Source: Exilibacterium tricleocarpae | GTDB taxonomy: Bacteria > Pseudomonadota > Gammaproteobacteria > Pseudomonadales > Cellvibrionaceae | NCBI RefSeq assembly: GCF_007004655.1 | Contig: NZ_ML660091.1 | Span: 371,524 to 435,523 of the forward strand | Length of the DNA stretch: 64,000 nucleotides | Reading direction: 5' to 3' | Shown: positions 54,246 to 61,573 of the stretch, one piece after another | How positions within the stretch are numbered: the first letter of the stretch is position 1 | How the letters are laid out: every line of letters begins with the position of its first letter | Position numbers and translations under genes: made by a program | Notes under the pieces: model-generated | Told to the model about the DNA's origin: nothing | Databases searched by the model: none | The model's input: only the letters and a program-made list of their open reading frames with translations

Positions 54246-56081
54246 TTAATAGTCCAATATTTCTCGAGTAAAATGCACCGCCGGGAGATGACAGCAACCC
54301 AACATGCGCATCAGTATGTTGTTCATGGTGGCGGGATCATTATCAAAACCGCTGTGGGTTTCACTGTGCGTCAGGGGCTCAGCCCCGCCTGAACCTTCAC
54401 TGTAGATAAACTCCAATTCGGAACCGTGTAAGGCGGTGCTGTATTTTTCCATACCCAAAAGCGCCGTGTTTCCGCTTGCCTCAAAAGCGGTGGAGACCAG
54501 ATAAAGCAGTGATTTCCGATAGACGCCGGCGACGCTGTCATCTCGCTCCAGTCTGTCGCTGAGGTTATAGACCGTCATATCATCGATACCGAAGGTTGCG
54601 CGGCCAGTCCCGAGCAATGGCCTGTAGTACTGATGAAAATCCGCCACCGTACAGGCGGGGGCCATTAGCGAACAAGTGGCGATGCGTCGCGACGCCGGCC
54701 CCGCGCCCAGCCGCTCGAGGAGATAGGCCAGCAACAGCGCGCCGGCGCTGTGCCCGACCAGGTGTATCTTCCAGTCGCCCTGGAGCAAATCCACGATGGC
54801 TTGCAGGACCTGAGTGCCGGCGCCGCCAGCCGTAAAGCCTTTGGCGGCCCCCCGCTTTATCTCCCGCCATATCGCCCGGCCCGGTACCCGGACCGACCGC
54901 GCCACAACACCGTCCCAGATGTCGTCAAACCCGGTTACCCGGTTTGGGTCGGCGCTTCTGCGCAGCACCAGGTCCTTTATCTCTTCCAGCAACCCGGTGT
55001 CGTACATAAAATGGAACGGATAGATACCGTTTTTCTTGTAGATATCCTTCATCGCCACGATACGTCGGGCGGATGCCTTGGTGCTGTTGAGTCCGCCGTG
55101 CGCATAGAGCAGCAGGTGTCGGTAGCGGTCCTGCCCCCTCAAGTACTGCGCCGTTTCCTGCACATCGGTGAGCTCGCTGAAGTAAGGCCCGGTCGGGTGA
55201 AATTCGCCATCATCAAGGTGAACAAAGTGCCCGGCGATATCGCTGCGGCGGACTTTGCGGCGACCAAACTGCACCGGGCGGCCGTCATCAACCGCAGAGT
55301 GAGCATCGGCATGAAAACGCGGTGTCGGCACCGTAAACCGCACCACCCAGGCATCGATCACATGGGTCTGCCAGTCGTCATAGCGCCACAGGGCCAGCCC
55401 GGCTTTAGCCCAGCGTTTACCCCATGAGTTCTGGACCCAGAAGCCTTCCTGGTTGTAACCCACAATGGCGAAAGCGTGGCCTCCCGCAGCGGTGACGGCG
55501 TATGGAATCGCACCTGTTTCTGCGTCCGGCTCATACCAACCGGCATGGACTCGCGCCGACACATAGATGGCTCCCGCCTCGTTGATGGCGGCGTGATAAT
55601 CGGCCAACCGCGGTCGCAGGCGATAGTAGGCCCCGGGTTTGTTGAACCGCGCCGAAACGGCGCGGCTGCGGGTCAGGTCGCCGGGGCGATTCTCCTCATA
55701 GGGCCACTCCCGATCGGTACAGACCCCCATATTCTGCCAGCCGCGAATAGCGCCGCGACAGCTGGAGCCGGCGTATTCATCACCGGGCCATTCATCAAAT
55801 TTACGGGCCATTTCGTAGAGCATACGCGCACTTACCGGACCCCTGGGGGCGGCGCCAATATCGCGCCGGCGCCGCACATCCAGCAGATTGAGCACGGCCG
55901 CCAGGGCAAAACCGGTGCAGGCACCTTCACCGCCCTGATCCAGTATTTGAATACCCGTCGGTGCCGGCCAGGCGTCCCTGACTGCGATAAGCGCGGGCTG
56001 GTAAACAAGATCACGAATATCATAGGTATCGGCCACCGCGTTTAACAGATGCCCGGTGGGTGTAACATAGCGATTTTCCAT
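54246..56081 (-). CDS. Papain-like cysteine protease fused to an alpha/beta hydrolase
   Basis: 611 residues from ATG 56081 (GAGGGG ribosome site just upstream). Residues ~20-245 form a C1 peptidase domain: Gln49 and Cys55 (DQGGEGACTGFA), His202 (GGHAFAIVGYN) and Asn218 (QNSWGKRWAKAGL) match the papain catalytic set. The second half has LLLYAHGGLNS (~315-325) and GHSAG with Ser445, the nucleophile elbow of an alpha/beta hydrolase. No signal peptide is present, so it is probably cytoplasmic. No comparable fusion is known to me. It is the first gene of a minus-strand operon with the flavoprotein. Confidence 0.83.
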   Translation of the reverse strand: MENRYVTPTGHLLNAVADTYDIRDLVYQPALIAVRDAWPAPTGIQILDQGGEGACTGFALAAVLNLLDVRRRRDIGAAPRGPVSARMLYEMARKFDEWPGDEYAGSSCRGAIRGWQNMGVCTDREWPYEENRPGDLTRSRAVSARFNKPGAYYRLRPRLADYHAAINEAGAIYVSARVHAGWYEPDAETGAIPYAVTAAGGHAFAIVGYNQEGFWVQNSWGKRWAKAGLALWRYDDWQTHVIDAWVVRFTVPTPRFHADAHSAVDDGRPVQFGRRKVRRSDIAGHFVHLDDGEFHPTGPYFSELTDVQETAQYLRGQDRYRHLLLYAHGGLNSTKASARRIVAMKDIYKKNGIYPFHFMYDTGLLEEIKDLVLRRSADPNRVTGFDDIWDGVVARSVRVPGRAIWREIKRGAAKGFTAGGAGTQVLQAIVDLLQGDWKIHLVGHSAGALLLAYLLERLGAGPASRRIATCSLMAPACTVADFHQYYRPLLGTGRATFGIDDMTVYNLSDRLERDDSVAGVYRKSLLYLVSTAFEASGNTALLGMEKYSTALHGSELEFIYSEGSGGAEPLTHSETHSGFDNDPATMNNILMRMLGCCHLPAVHFTREILDY

Positions 56082-56163
56082 TCCCAGCCCCTCGAAGCCT
56101 GTCCGTTTGTTTTCAGCTCGATATCCGATCATAACCACTGTGCAGGGAAAAGCATCCGCTCCA

Positions 56164-56222
56164 TAACTACGTTTAACTACGGCCCGCCCACCCACGGACG
56201 CCCCTAACTACGTTTAACTACG
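56164..56222. promoter_or_regulatory. Phased direct repeats in the shared divergent promoter
   Basis: TAACTACGTTTAACTACG occurs at 56164-56181 and, exactly repeated, at 56205-56222. Each copy contains two AACTACG heptamers 10 bp apart, giving four heptamers (56165, 56175, 56206, 56216). Pairs are 41 bp apart, about four helical turns, so all lie on one face of the DNA. They lie between the divergent papain/hydrolase and lipoprotein genes and look like tandem binding sites of a response-regulator-type protein. Confidence 0.75.
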
Positions 56223-56300
56223 ACGGCCTTGTCCAGTGCCTCGGGCGATCGGATACTGACCTCACACCCGCCGAAAACAACGATACCAAGGGGAATGCCG

Positions 56301-58754
56301 ATGATTAAGCATTGCGATAGTGCCTCGAGATGGGTCGGCCTACTGGCCGGTTTGACGCTGACAGCCTGCACCACGGTGTCGCAGACCGATATCAGTTACG
56401 CCGAAGCGCTGCTGGCGGAGTGGGGAACTGCCACCGCTTCCTCACCGATATTGAGCAGGAAAAAGGATCACTATAAATTTAATCTGAAGAAAGATGCCGA
56501 CAGCTTTTATGCCACCGCAAAATCTGAAATCAACGCCGGTATTGCGCGGCACACCCAACGGGTAACCTCGGTACTGCTGGCCGGGTCAACCCAGGCCAAC
56601 TCGGTAAGCAAGGGTCTGTTCGATGCGCAAAAACAAAAGTTCTCTGCAGTCCAGACCGCGGCACTGAGCGACAACGAGAAAAGTCGTATAGACAATGAAC
56701 AGAAATTTCTTATGGAGCAGGCCAGGCTAAATTATGGAATCTGCCTGAACGCAGCCGACAGTGAACTGGCGATTGCCGCCACCCTGCAAGACACCGATAA
56801 GATAAGTGCCTTAAACTCGCAAGCGCTGGCCCGGCGCAATGGATGTTTCAGCGAGTATTTGAACCGGATCGCCCCGCAAAGCCCGGCTGCCGATACCCTC
56901 CACCCCGGTCTGCCCGAGGATAACGTACCGGCGTTGAGCCGTATCCAATCACTGCCGTTTCAAGCAAAAGAGGCCTTACTTACCCCCTACTCCACCAATG
57001 ACATAAGCGGCTTGAGCGGCTCCCCGGCCCTCCCCGACCACGAGGCGATTGCACAGGCAGCAACCAATAACTTTCACAAAGCCATGTTTACCACCCTGGG
57101 TGGTGAGAATGTGGGGAATGCGCTTTTTGGGGTGGCAATGGTCTCTGTCAATCCGGGGTGGCGTACCCGGCAAAACTATAAAGCCGTTGTCAATATTCAA
57201 CCCCAATTGATATACAAAAGGGCAACCCGGAAAACAACACTAAACTACCTGAAAGACTCAACGGTTCCGGCAGAACTGCGAGCAGCCATTGCCTATCAGG
57301 TCGGTGAAGGTTGTGAGGAAAAAAATCTAGCACCACTTTGTAAAAATCACGAGGCATTGCTCCACAGCCTAAAAACCAACTGGCAACATGACAGCCATGC
57401 TGATGTAGTCAGCAACCCATCGGCAGTAACGGTGACGGCTATATCACCGGTTTCTTACGGGCAGACACTGGATCTGAAAAATCGGCAGTTGACGCAACTG
57501 CATCTAACGACAATGTTGGCGGCGGCGTTGCAGAACGCCGGTCTGGAAAAAGCCGCTGAGTTCTATGTGGATTTCTCCAAACAACAACGCCTGGACTTTG
57601 CTTCCCGCAATAAACGCAACAACGTCAACGTTTTTTCCCATGGTAATTCAGTGATTGGCATCGAAGTAGGGCCTGAATTCCTCGCCGCCGCCGCGGGGCG
57701 AGAAGGCTCCGCCTGGCGCCTGCAACGCCAGACAATACCGGTTTTATTGGCTATAGATATAGTCGACGAGAAGGATGACCATTATCGACCTATTTTTGTA
57801 AAGTCCTGCAAGCCGCACGATGATCTAGAGCACTATTGTCTCTTGGAGCCGAAATTGCAGTTCGTCAATACCCACAGGTGGTTGCCAATAGATAAGAACC
57901 GTTTCAATATACCGTTTCTGCCGGAACGAAAACTGCTGTCAACAAAGCAGCTAACCGACGTACAAAAAACGCTACGTAATGCTTGCGGAGAAGAACCGAA
58001 AGACACAGGCCGGCAAAACAATCAATTTTTACAGGCCAGATGCAATGAGCTACGGGCCAAACTGCTTGGCCACTACAACTATTCCAGCCTGCCAATTTTG
58101 GCTCAAGCGAAACCCAAGCCCGCTATTCAACACATTTATCCCGACAAAGTCACCCTTGCGGTTGCAGACGGAAAAGTAAAGCCGAAGCAAGTCCGCTTTA
58201 TTGTATCCGGAAGCGACCTGAGAACTTTAGCCGCTGGTGACAATACGGATATCACCGGCCAGATAGCCCCCTACTTCGACGGCCAGGCTGTCGAGGCGGC
58301 AGCCCTGGTCGGCGACAGTATCGTAATAGATATGCGGATTACCGACAATAAAGGGCCGGTTATGTTCAAGATAGGCTACGAAGGCGGCTCCATAAATTCC
58401 GGCACATCACCCGCAACCCTGGCTCAGGTACTGACGAAAGTATCAAGCCAGGGACCGAATGAAGTGCAGTATGTGATCAAGTCCGACGCCATAGGTGCCG
58501 AACTCACGTTACCGCCCGGCCAACGGGATTTGCCTGAGCAGGTTGGCAAACTGCTGCAAACGATCCACACGCCGCCAAATCCCGCTACCGGGGTAGTCGC
58601 TTTGCCCGGTACCTGCGCCTACCTCGTTACCCAAAAACCAAACCTGGTGACTCAGCTCGGCGACTGTACGGCCGGCACAGATGAGAGAGCCCCGGAGTAC
58701 CTGTCGCCAATCCATTCAGAGTCAGCCAAGACTGATCTCGTTACTCAGGAGTAA
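56301..58754 (+). CDS. Large lipoprotein of unknown family
   Basis: About 817 residues from ATG 56301, with AAGGGG 7 bases upstream. The N-terminus has a lipoprotein signal (hydrophobic segment, then LTAC with Cys23; Thr at +2 suggests the outer membrane). The remainder is a mix of a coiled-coil-prone stretch (~55-165; many Lys/Asn/Gln), a mixed region with cysteines (~170-560) and a beta-rich C-terminal half (~600-760; VRFIVSGSDLRTL). I do not recognise any family. It is probably co-transcribed with the papain gene, 5 bases downstream, and lies divergent from the papain/hydrolase gene. Confidence 0.78.
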   Translation: MIKHCDSASRWVGLLAGLTLTACTTVSQTDISYAEALLAEWGTATASSPILSRKKDHYKFNLKKDADSFYATAKSEINAGIARHTQRVTSVLLAGSTQANSVSKGLFDAQKQKFSAVQTAALSDNEKSRIDNEQKFLMEQARLNYGICLNAADSELAIAATLQDTDKISALNSQALARRNGCFSEYLNRIAPQSPAADTLHPGLPEDNVPALSRIQSLPFQAKEALLTPYSTNDISGLSGSPALPDHEAIAQAATNNFHKAMFTTLGGENVGNALFGVAMVSVNPGWRTRQNYKAVVNIQPQLIYKRATRKTTLNYLKDSTVPAELRAAIAYQVGEGCEEKNLAPLCKNHEALLHSLKTNWQHDSHADVVSNPSAVTVTAISPVSYGQTLDLKNRQLTQLHLTTMLAAALQNAGLEKAAEFYVDFSKQQRLDFASRNKRNNVNVFSHGNSVIGIEVGPEFLAAAAGREGSAWRLQRQTIPVLLAIDIVDEKDDHYRPIFVKSCKPHDDLEHYCLLEPKLQFVNTHRWLPIDKNRFNIPFLPERKLLSTKQLTDVQKTLRNACGEEPKDTGRQNNQFLQARCNELRAKLLGHYNYSSLPILAQAKPKPAIQHIYPDKVTLAVADGKVKPKQVRFIVSGSDLRTLAAGDNTDITGQIAPYFDGQAVEAAALVGDSIVIDMRITDNKGPVMFKIGYEGGSINSGTSPATLAQVLTKVSSQGPNEVQYVIKSDAIGAELTLPPGQRDLPEQVGKLLQTIHTPPNPATGVVALPGTCAYLVTQKPNLVTQLGDCTAGTDERAPEYLSPIHSESAKTDLVTQE

Positions 58755-58759
58755 CAACC

Positions 58760-59728
58760 ATGAAAAACACTACCTGCGATCAAAAGCCACCCACTCCATC
58801 GCAACGGCGGAGACGACATTCCAACCCTTATGGTCGTCGAACAGGCGGCGGGACTTTCCGGTTGGGCTGTTTAAAAGATCTACCGGATAGACGCGATATT
58901 TCAGTGGCACGAGTCAACAAGGATAATAATCTGACCCACACTATCCAGGCTCTTTCGGAAAAAATAACATCCGCCAAAGAATCCTTTTTACTTTCGCCGG
59001 AAGAAGCATCGCTACCCGCTAGCTGTGAGTTAGCCCACGTCCTGTTTACAGAAATAGAAGACCAACGAACGCTGGGAAGCTGTACAGCCAATGCCGTTAT
59101 CAGCCTGATCGAGTACCTGATCAAATCAGCTAGTAGCAGGAATACGGATCTTTCCCGCATTTTTCTGTATAAAGTCACAAGAAACCTGATGGGTGAGAGA
59201 GGCCTCGGGGACAGCGGTGCTTTTATTCGCGATACGATTAAGGCGATGAAAATTTTTGGCGCTCCGCCGGAGAGGTGGTGGCCTTACGATACCGAGAATT
59301 TTGACGATGAACCGGATGCGTTCATTTATACCATGGCCCAAAACTTCCAGTCTATAGACTACCTGCGCCTTGACGCCCCAGGCGTCAACGGCGGCGAAGA
59401 AACGCTTAAAAACGTTAAGTGTTGTATCGCAGACGGTTTTCCGGCTGCGTTTGGTTTTTGGGTAACAGAGGCTGTTTTCGAAGCTGGCGTGGGGACTGGC
59501 GTCATACACCTACCGGACGATTCCACAGCGATCAGCGGCGGACACGCCGTGTTGGCCGTTGGCTACGACGATGCAAAAAAGGCGATAAAAATCCGCAACT
59601 CCTGGGGCACCAGTTGGGGCGACAACGGCTATGGATGGCTCTCGTACGACTACGTGTTGGAAGGTATGGCTTTCGATTTCTGGACCATTTTCAGCCAGGA
59701 ATGGGTGGATACACAGACTTTCGCCTGA
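58760..59728 (+). CDS. Papain-like cysteine protease (C1 family)
   Basis: 322 residues. The AGGAG ribosome site lies inside the lipoprotein gene's end. A basic, unstructured N-terminus (1-40; QRRRRHSNPYGRRTGG) precedes a C1 peptidase domain with Gln102 and Cys108 (EDQRTLGSCTANA), His262 (GGHAVLAVGYD) and Asn280 (RNSWGTSWGDNGYGWL). All catalytic residues are present. There is no export signal and no propeptide that I can identify. It resembles the papain domain of the fusion protein encoded 2.7 kb away, but with clearly different sequence. The third gene of the operon, a small membrane protein, follows. Confidence 0.88.
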   Translation: MKNTTCDQKPPTPSQRRRRHSNPYGRRTGGGTFRLGCLKDLPDRRDISVARVNKDNNLTHTIQALSEKITSAKESFLLSPEEASLPASCELAHVLFTEIEDQRTLGSCTANAVISLIEYLIKSASSRNTDLSRIFLYKVTRNLMGERGLGDSGAFIRDTIKAMKIFGAPPERWWPYDTENFDDEPDAFIYTMAQNFQSIDYLRLDAPGVNGGEETLKNVKCCIADGFPAAFGFWVTEAVFEAGVGTGVIHLPDDSTAISGGHAVLAVGYDDAKKAIKIRNSWGTSWGDNGYGWLSYDYVLEGMAFDFWTIFSQEWVDTQTFA

Positions 59729-59850
59729 CCTGCTCCGAAAGCGAATCAACGTTTACCAACAGGATCGCGCTTAGCCGATCGCCGCTTGCGGAGCGATCAA
59801 AAAGCCGCCGATAGATAACTGCGGGGCGCATCATACAGGGAGAACTTTTT

Positions 59851-59862
59851 AATAACGTTATT
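59851..59862. promoter_or_regulatory. 12-bp palindrome before the two-helix protein gene
   Basis: AATAACGTTATT is a perfect palindrome with central CG, 30 bases before the ATG at 59893, in the 164-base gap after the second papain gene. It could be an operator or a promoter element; no other copy is seen in the window. Confidence 0.4.
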
Positions 59863-59892
59863 GCGAAGACGCAAATATAGGGAGAATCGACA

Positions 59893-60357
59893 ATGCCAGT
59901 CACTATCGATGAAAATATTCAAAATATGATTTCGCATCATTTGTCATTGATAAAAACCCAGATCGAAAATCGGTCGTTGGAGTTGGCCTCGAAAGAAACG
60001 AAAGAAACGGAAGAAACGGAGAAAAGCGCGGTGATGCCCCGGCACGCGTTTCAATCAATTAATGAGTATGCCCCCGGAAGACCTATTACGGAAGAAGACC
60101 CCGAATCGAAGGTTACCGCCTTTTTTCGTATGCTTTTTACTTCGACGCTTGGGGTTTCCGCGATACTGGCCGTCGTTTTCGGGATATTTGGCCTGGTTGG
60201 CTTCGGTGGCGTAGAACAGGGACACCCCGAACTCGTGGAGTTAGTTGAGCAACAAAGGGCGGCCTTTATCGACATTGCCAAGATCTTTGCAGGTGCCGTG
60301 GTAGGTGCCGCCGGCGCCAACGCCCTCACCTCCCATGGCAGAGTAGCCTCCAGTTAG
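59893..60357 (+). CDS. Small protein with two membrane helices
   Basis: 154 residues with a GGGAGA ribosome site before ATG 59893. The N-terminal 70 residues are soluble and rich in Glu/Lys/Thr (KETKETEETEKS, about 35-46). Two hydrophobic helices follow: LFTSTLGVSAILAVVFGIFGLVGFGG (~82-105) and KIFAGAVVGAAGANAL (~130-146), joined by a loop with Glu-rich sequence (ELVELVEQQ). Two-helix proteins next to TIR or protease genes are often membrane effectors, but nothing here proves it. No family is recognised. It is the last gene of the plus-strand operon. Confidence 0.7.
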   Translation: MPVTIDENIQNMISHHLSLIKTQIENRSLELASKETKETEETEKSAVMPRHAFQSINEYAPGRPITEEDPESKVTAFFRMLFTSTLGVSAILAVVFGIFGLVGFGGVEQGHPELVELVEQQRAAFIDIAKIFAGAVVGAAGANALTSHGRVASS

Positions 60358-60492
60358 TCCTGGTCTGCAATAAGAACACGGAACGGGGTAGTCGGTACAC
60401 TTGTACTGCCACCCCTTATGGTTCCCAGGGATGGGCGCTTTATCAGGAGTCTTGCCCGCCACTTGCCCGACGGGAGACCACAACGCGTAGGC

Positions 60493-61158
60493 TCACAAGA
60501 CCGCATCACCGGTGTCCGCCTCACGCAAAAAGGCCTGCTCTGCAAACCGGCAAGCATAGTATCCGATGTCGCTTGGCCACGCTTGGCCGGCCGCCGTAAA
60601 GCGCTGGCGATCCCCGGCATAGAGCGCACGGATTGCCTCTTCGAAACCGGGCAGGTCGCCGGCAATAGCCGATAAAAACCCGTGAGTTCGATTTTGGGAT
60701 CGACGTACAAGGTCCTGATGTTGATTCGACGTCCGCTCCCGCTCTATCAGGCGCCTGAGTGTATTTGAGGCGCCCCCCGGCTGCTCATCCAGCCATGCCC
60801 AATGTCGCGGCAACAGGGTCACTTCGCGCCCAACCACACCAAGCTTCGGACGGCCCCGCTGCCTCTTGGGGGGCGATTCGCAGACAACTTCCATGGTGGA
60901 GGCATCAGCGGCGGCCTCGCCGGCACCGTAACGCTCAATCAACGCCGCCTCATCGCCTCGTATATCGATATCCATTTGTCGTCCTGATCTTGTTTCAAAT
61001 ACGAGCAGCGTGCCCGGGTTGTTTTCCGCCCGCAGGTCCTCCCGCTGACGCCTCATCAACTGGCGCTTAAAAGCCAGAGCGACCACGAGCAGCTCTCCGG
61101 CAGCCAGCAACTCCGCACCTTCGAAAAGAAGGTGGCTTGGATTCATAAATGTTTCCAT
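60493..61158 (-). CDS. DUF2239 family protein
   Basis: 221 residues. The DUF2239 core is RQRGRPKLGVVGREVTLLPRHWAWLDEQPGGASNTLRRLIERE (~98-140) preceded by an N-terminal beta domain (~10-85). Two start codons are possible (ATG 61158 and ATG 61146). Function is not established; the Arg/Gly/Pro/Lys-rich segment is a possible nucleic-acid contact. The C-terminal part is longer than the shortest members. It converges on the two-helix protein gene, 135 bases apart, and has a tandem operator-like repeat just upstream, which may mean autoregulation. Confidence 0.82.
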   Translation of the reverse strand: METFMNPSHLLFEGAELLAAGELLVVALAFKRQLMRRQREDLRAENNPGTLLVFETRSGRQMDIDIRGDEAALIERYGAGEAAADASTMEVVCESPPKRQRGRPKLGVVGREVTLLPRHWAWLDEQPGGASNTLRRLIERERTSNQHQDLVRRSQNRTHGFLSAIAGDLPGFEEAIRALYAGDRQRFTAAGQAWPSDIGYYACRFAEQAFLREADTGDAVL

Positions 61159-61176
61159 AAGTGATTACAGCCATTA

Positions 61177-61208
61177 TTGCCAAGGTAAAAATATTTTTGC
61201 CATGGTAA
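61177..61208. promoter_or_regulatory. Tandem operator-like repeats upstream of DUF2239
   Basis: TTGCCAAGGTAA (61177-61188) and TTGCCATGGTAA (61197-61208) differ at one base, are each nearly palindromic and are 20 bp apart (two helical turns), separated by AAATATTT. They lie 19 bases upstream of the DUF2239 start and would block a promoter there if bound. Confidence 0.65.
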
Positions 61209-61573
61209 TAATAGAATAAAAGTCTTTCAAGTGTTTTTTGAAACATGTCGACAAGCCCTTTATGGACTCAACAAAATAACAGTAACACTTTGATATAACT
61301 AGCTTTTTACTTTATCCAGAAAAGACGGTGGCGGGACCTTGTAGGAGCAAAGACATCCCGAATTTTGTGCCAATCAGGACGTCCTGCCAGGATTGGGGGT
61401 ACTGGAACGTACCGGCAGCCCGAGCTGGCCGCTTTCCGTTAGCGTTGTCTGCCAGACTCCGGTGGCGGCGGGTAACCCTGGCCAGCCGCCGATACGGCTT
61501 GGCTCCAGGGTGTGTTTTTGTGGGGACCAAGGGGCCTTGTGCGTTAACCAGAGACACCCCAGGCGACTGTCTT
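61209..61573. other. Intergenic region between DUF2239 and the chemotaxis gene
   Basis: 365 bases. It includes a TTTCAA/TTGAAA inverted repeat (61225-61243) and an AGGACGTCCT palindrome near 61377. A 92-codon plus-strand frame (61328-61606) has an unusual composition and no family resemblance, so I do not call it. It may hold the chemotaxis gene's terminator, which is not clear. Confidence 0.45.

Noticed and set aside
60354-60710. Minus-strand open frame of 118 codons after the two-helix gene
   Set aside because: It overlaps the DUF2239 gene in another frame and has low-complexity Arg/Pro-rich composition with no family resemblance.
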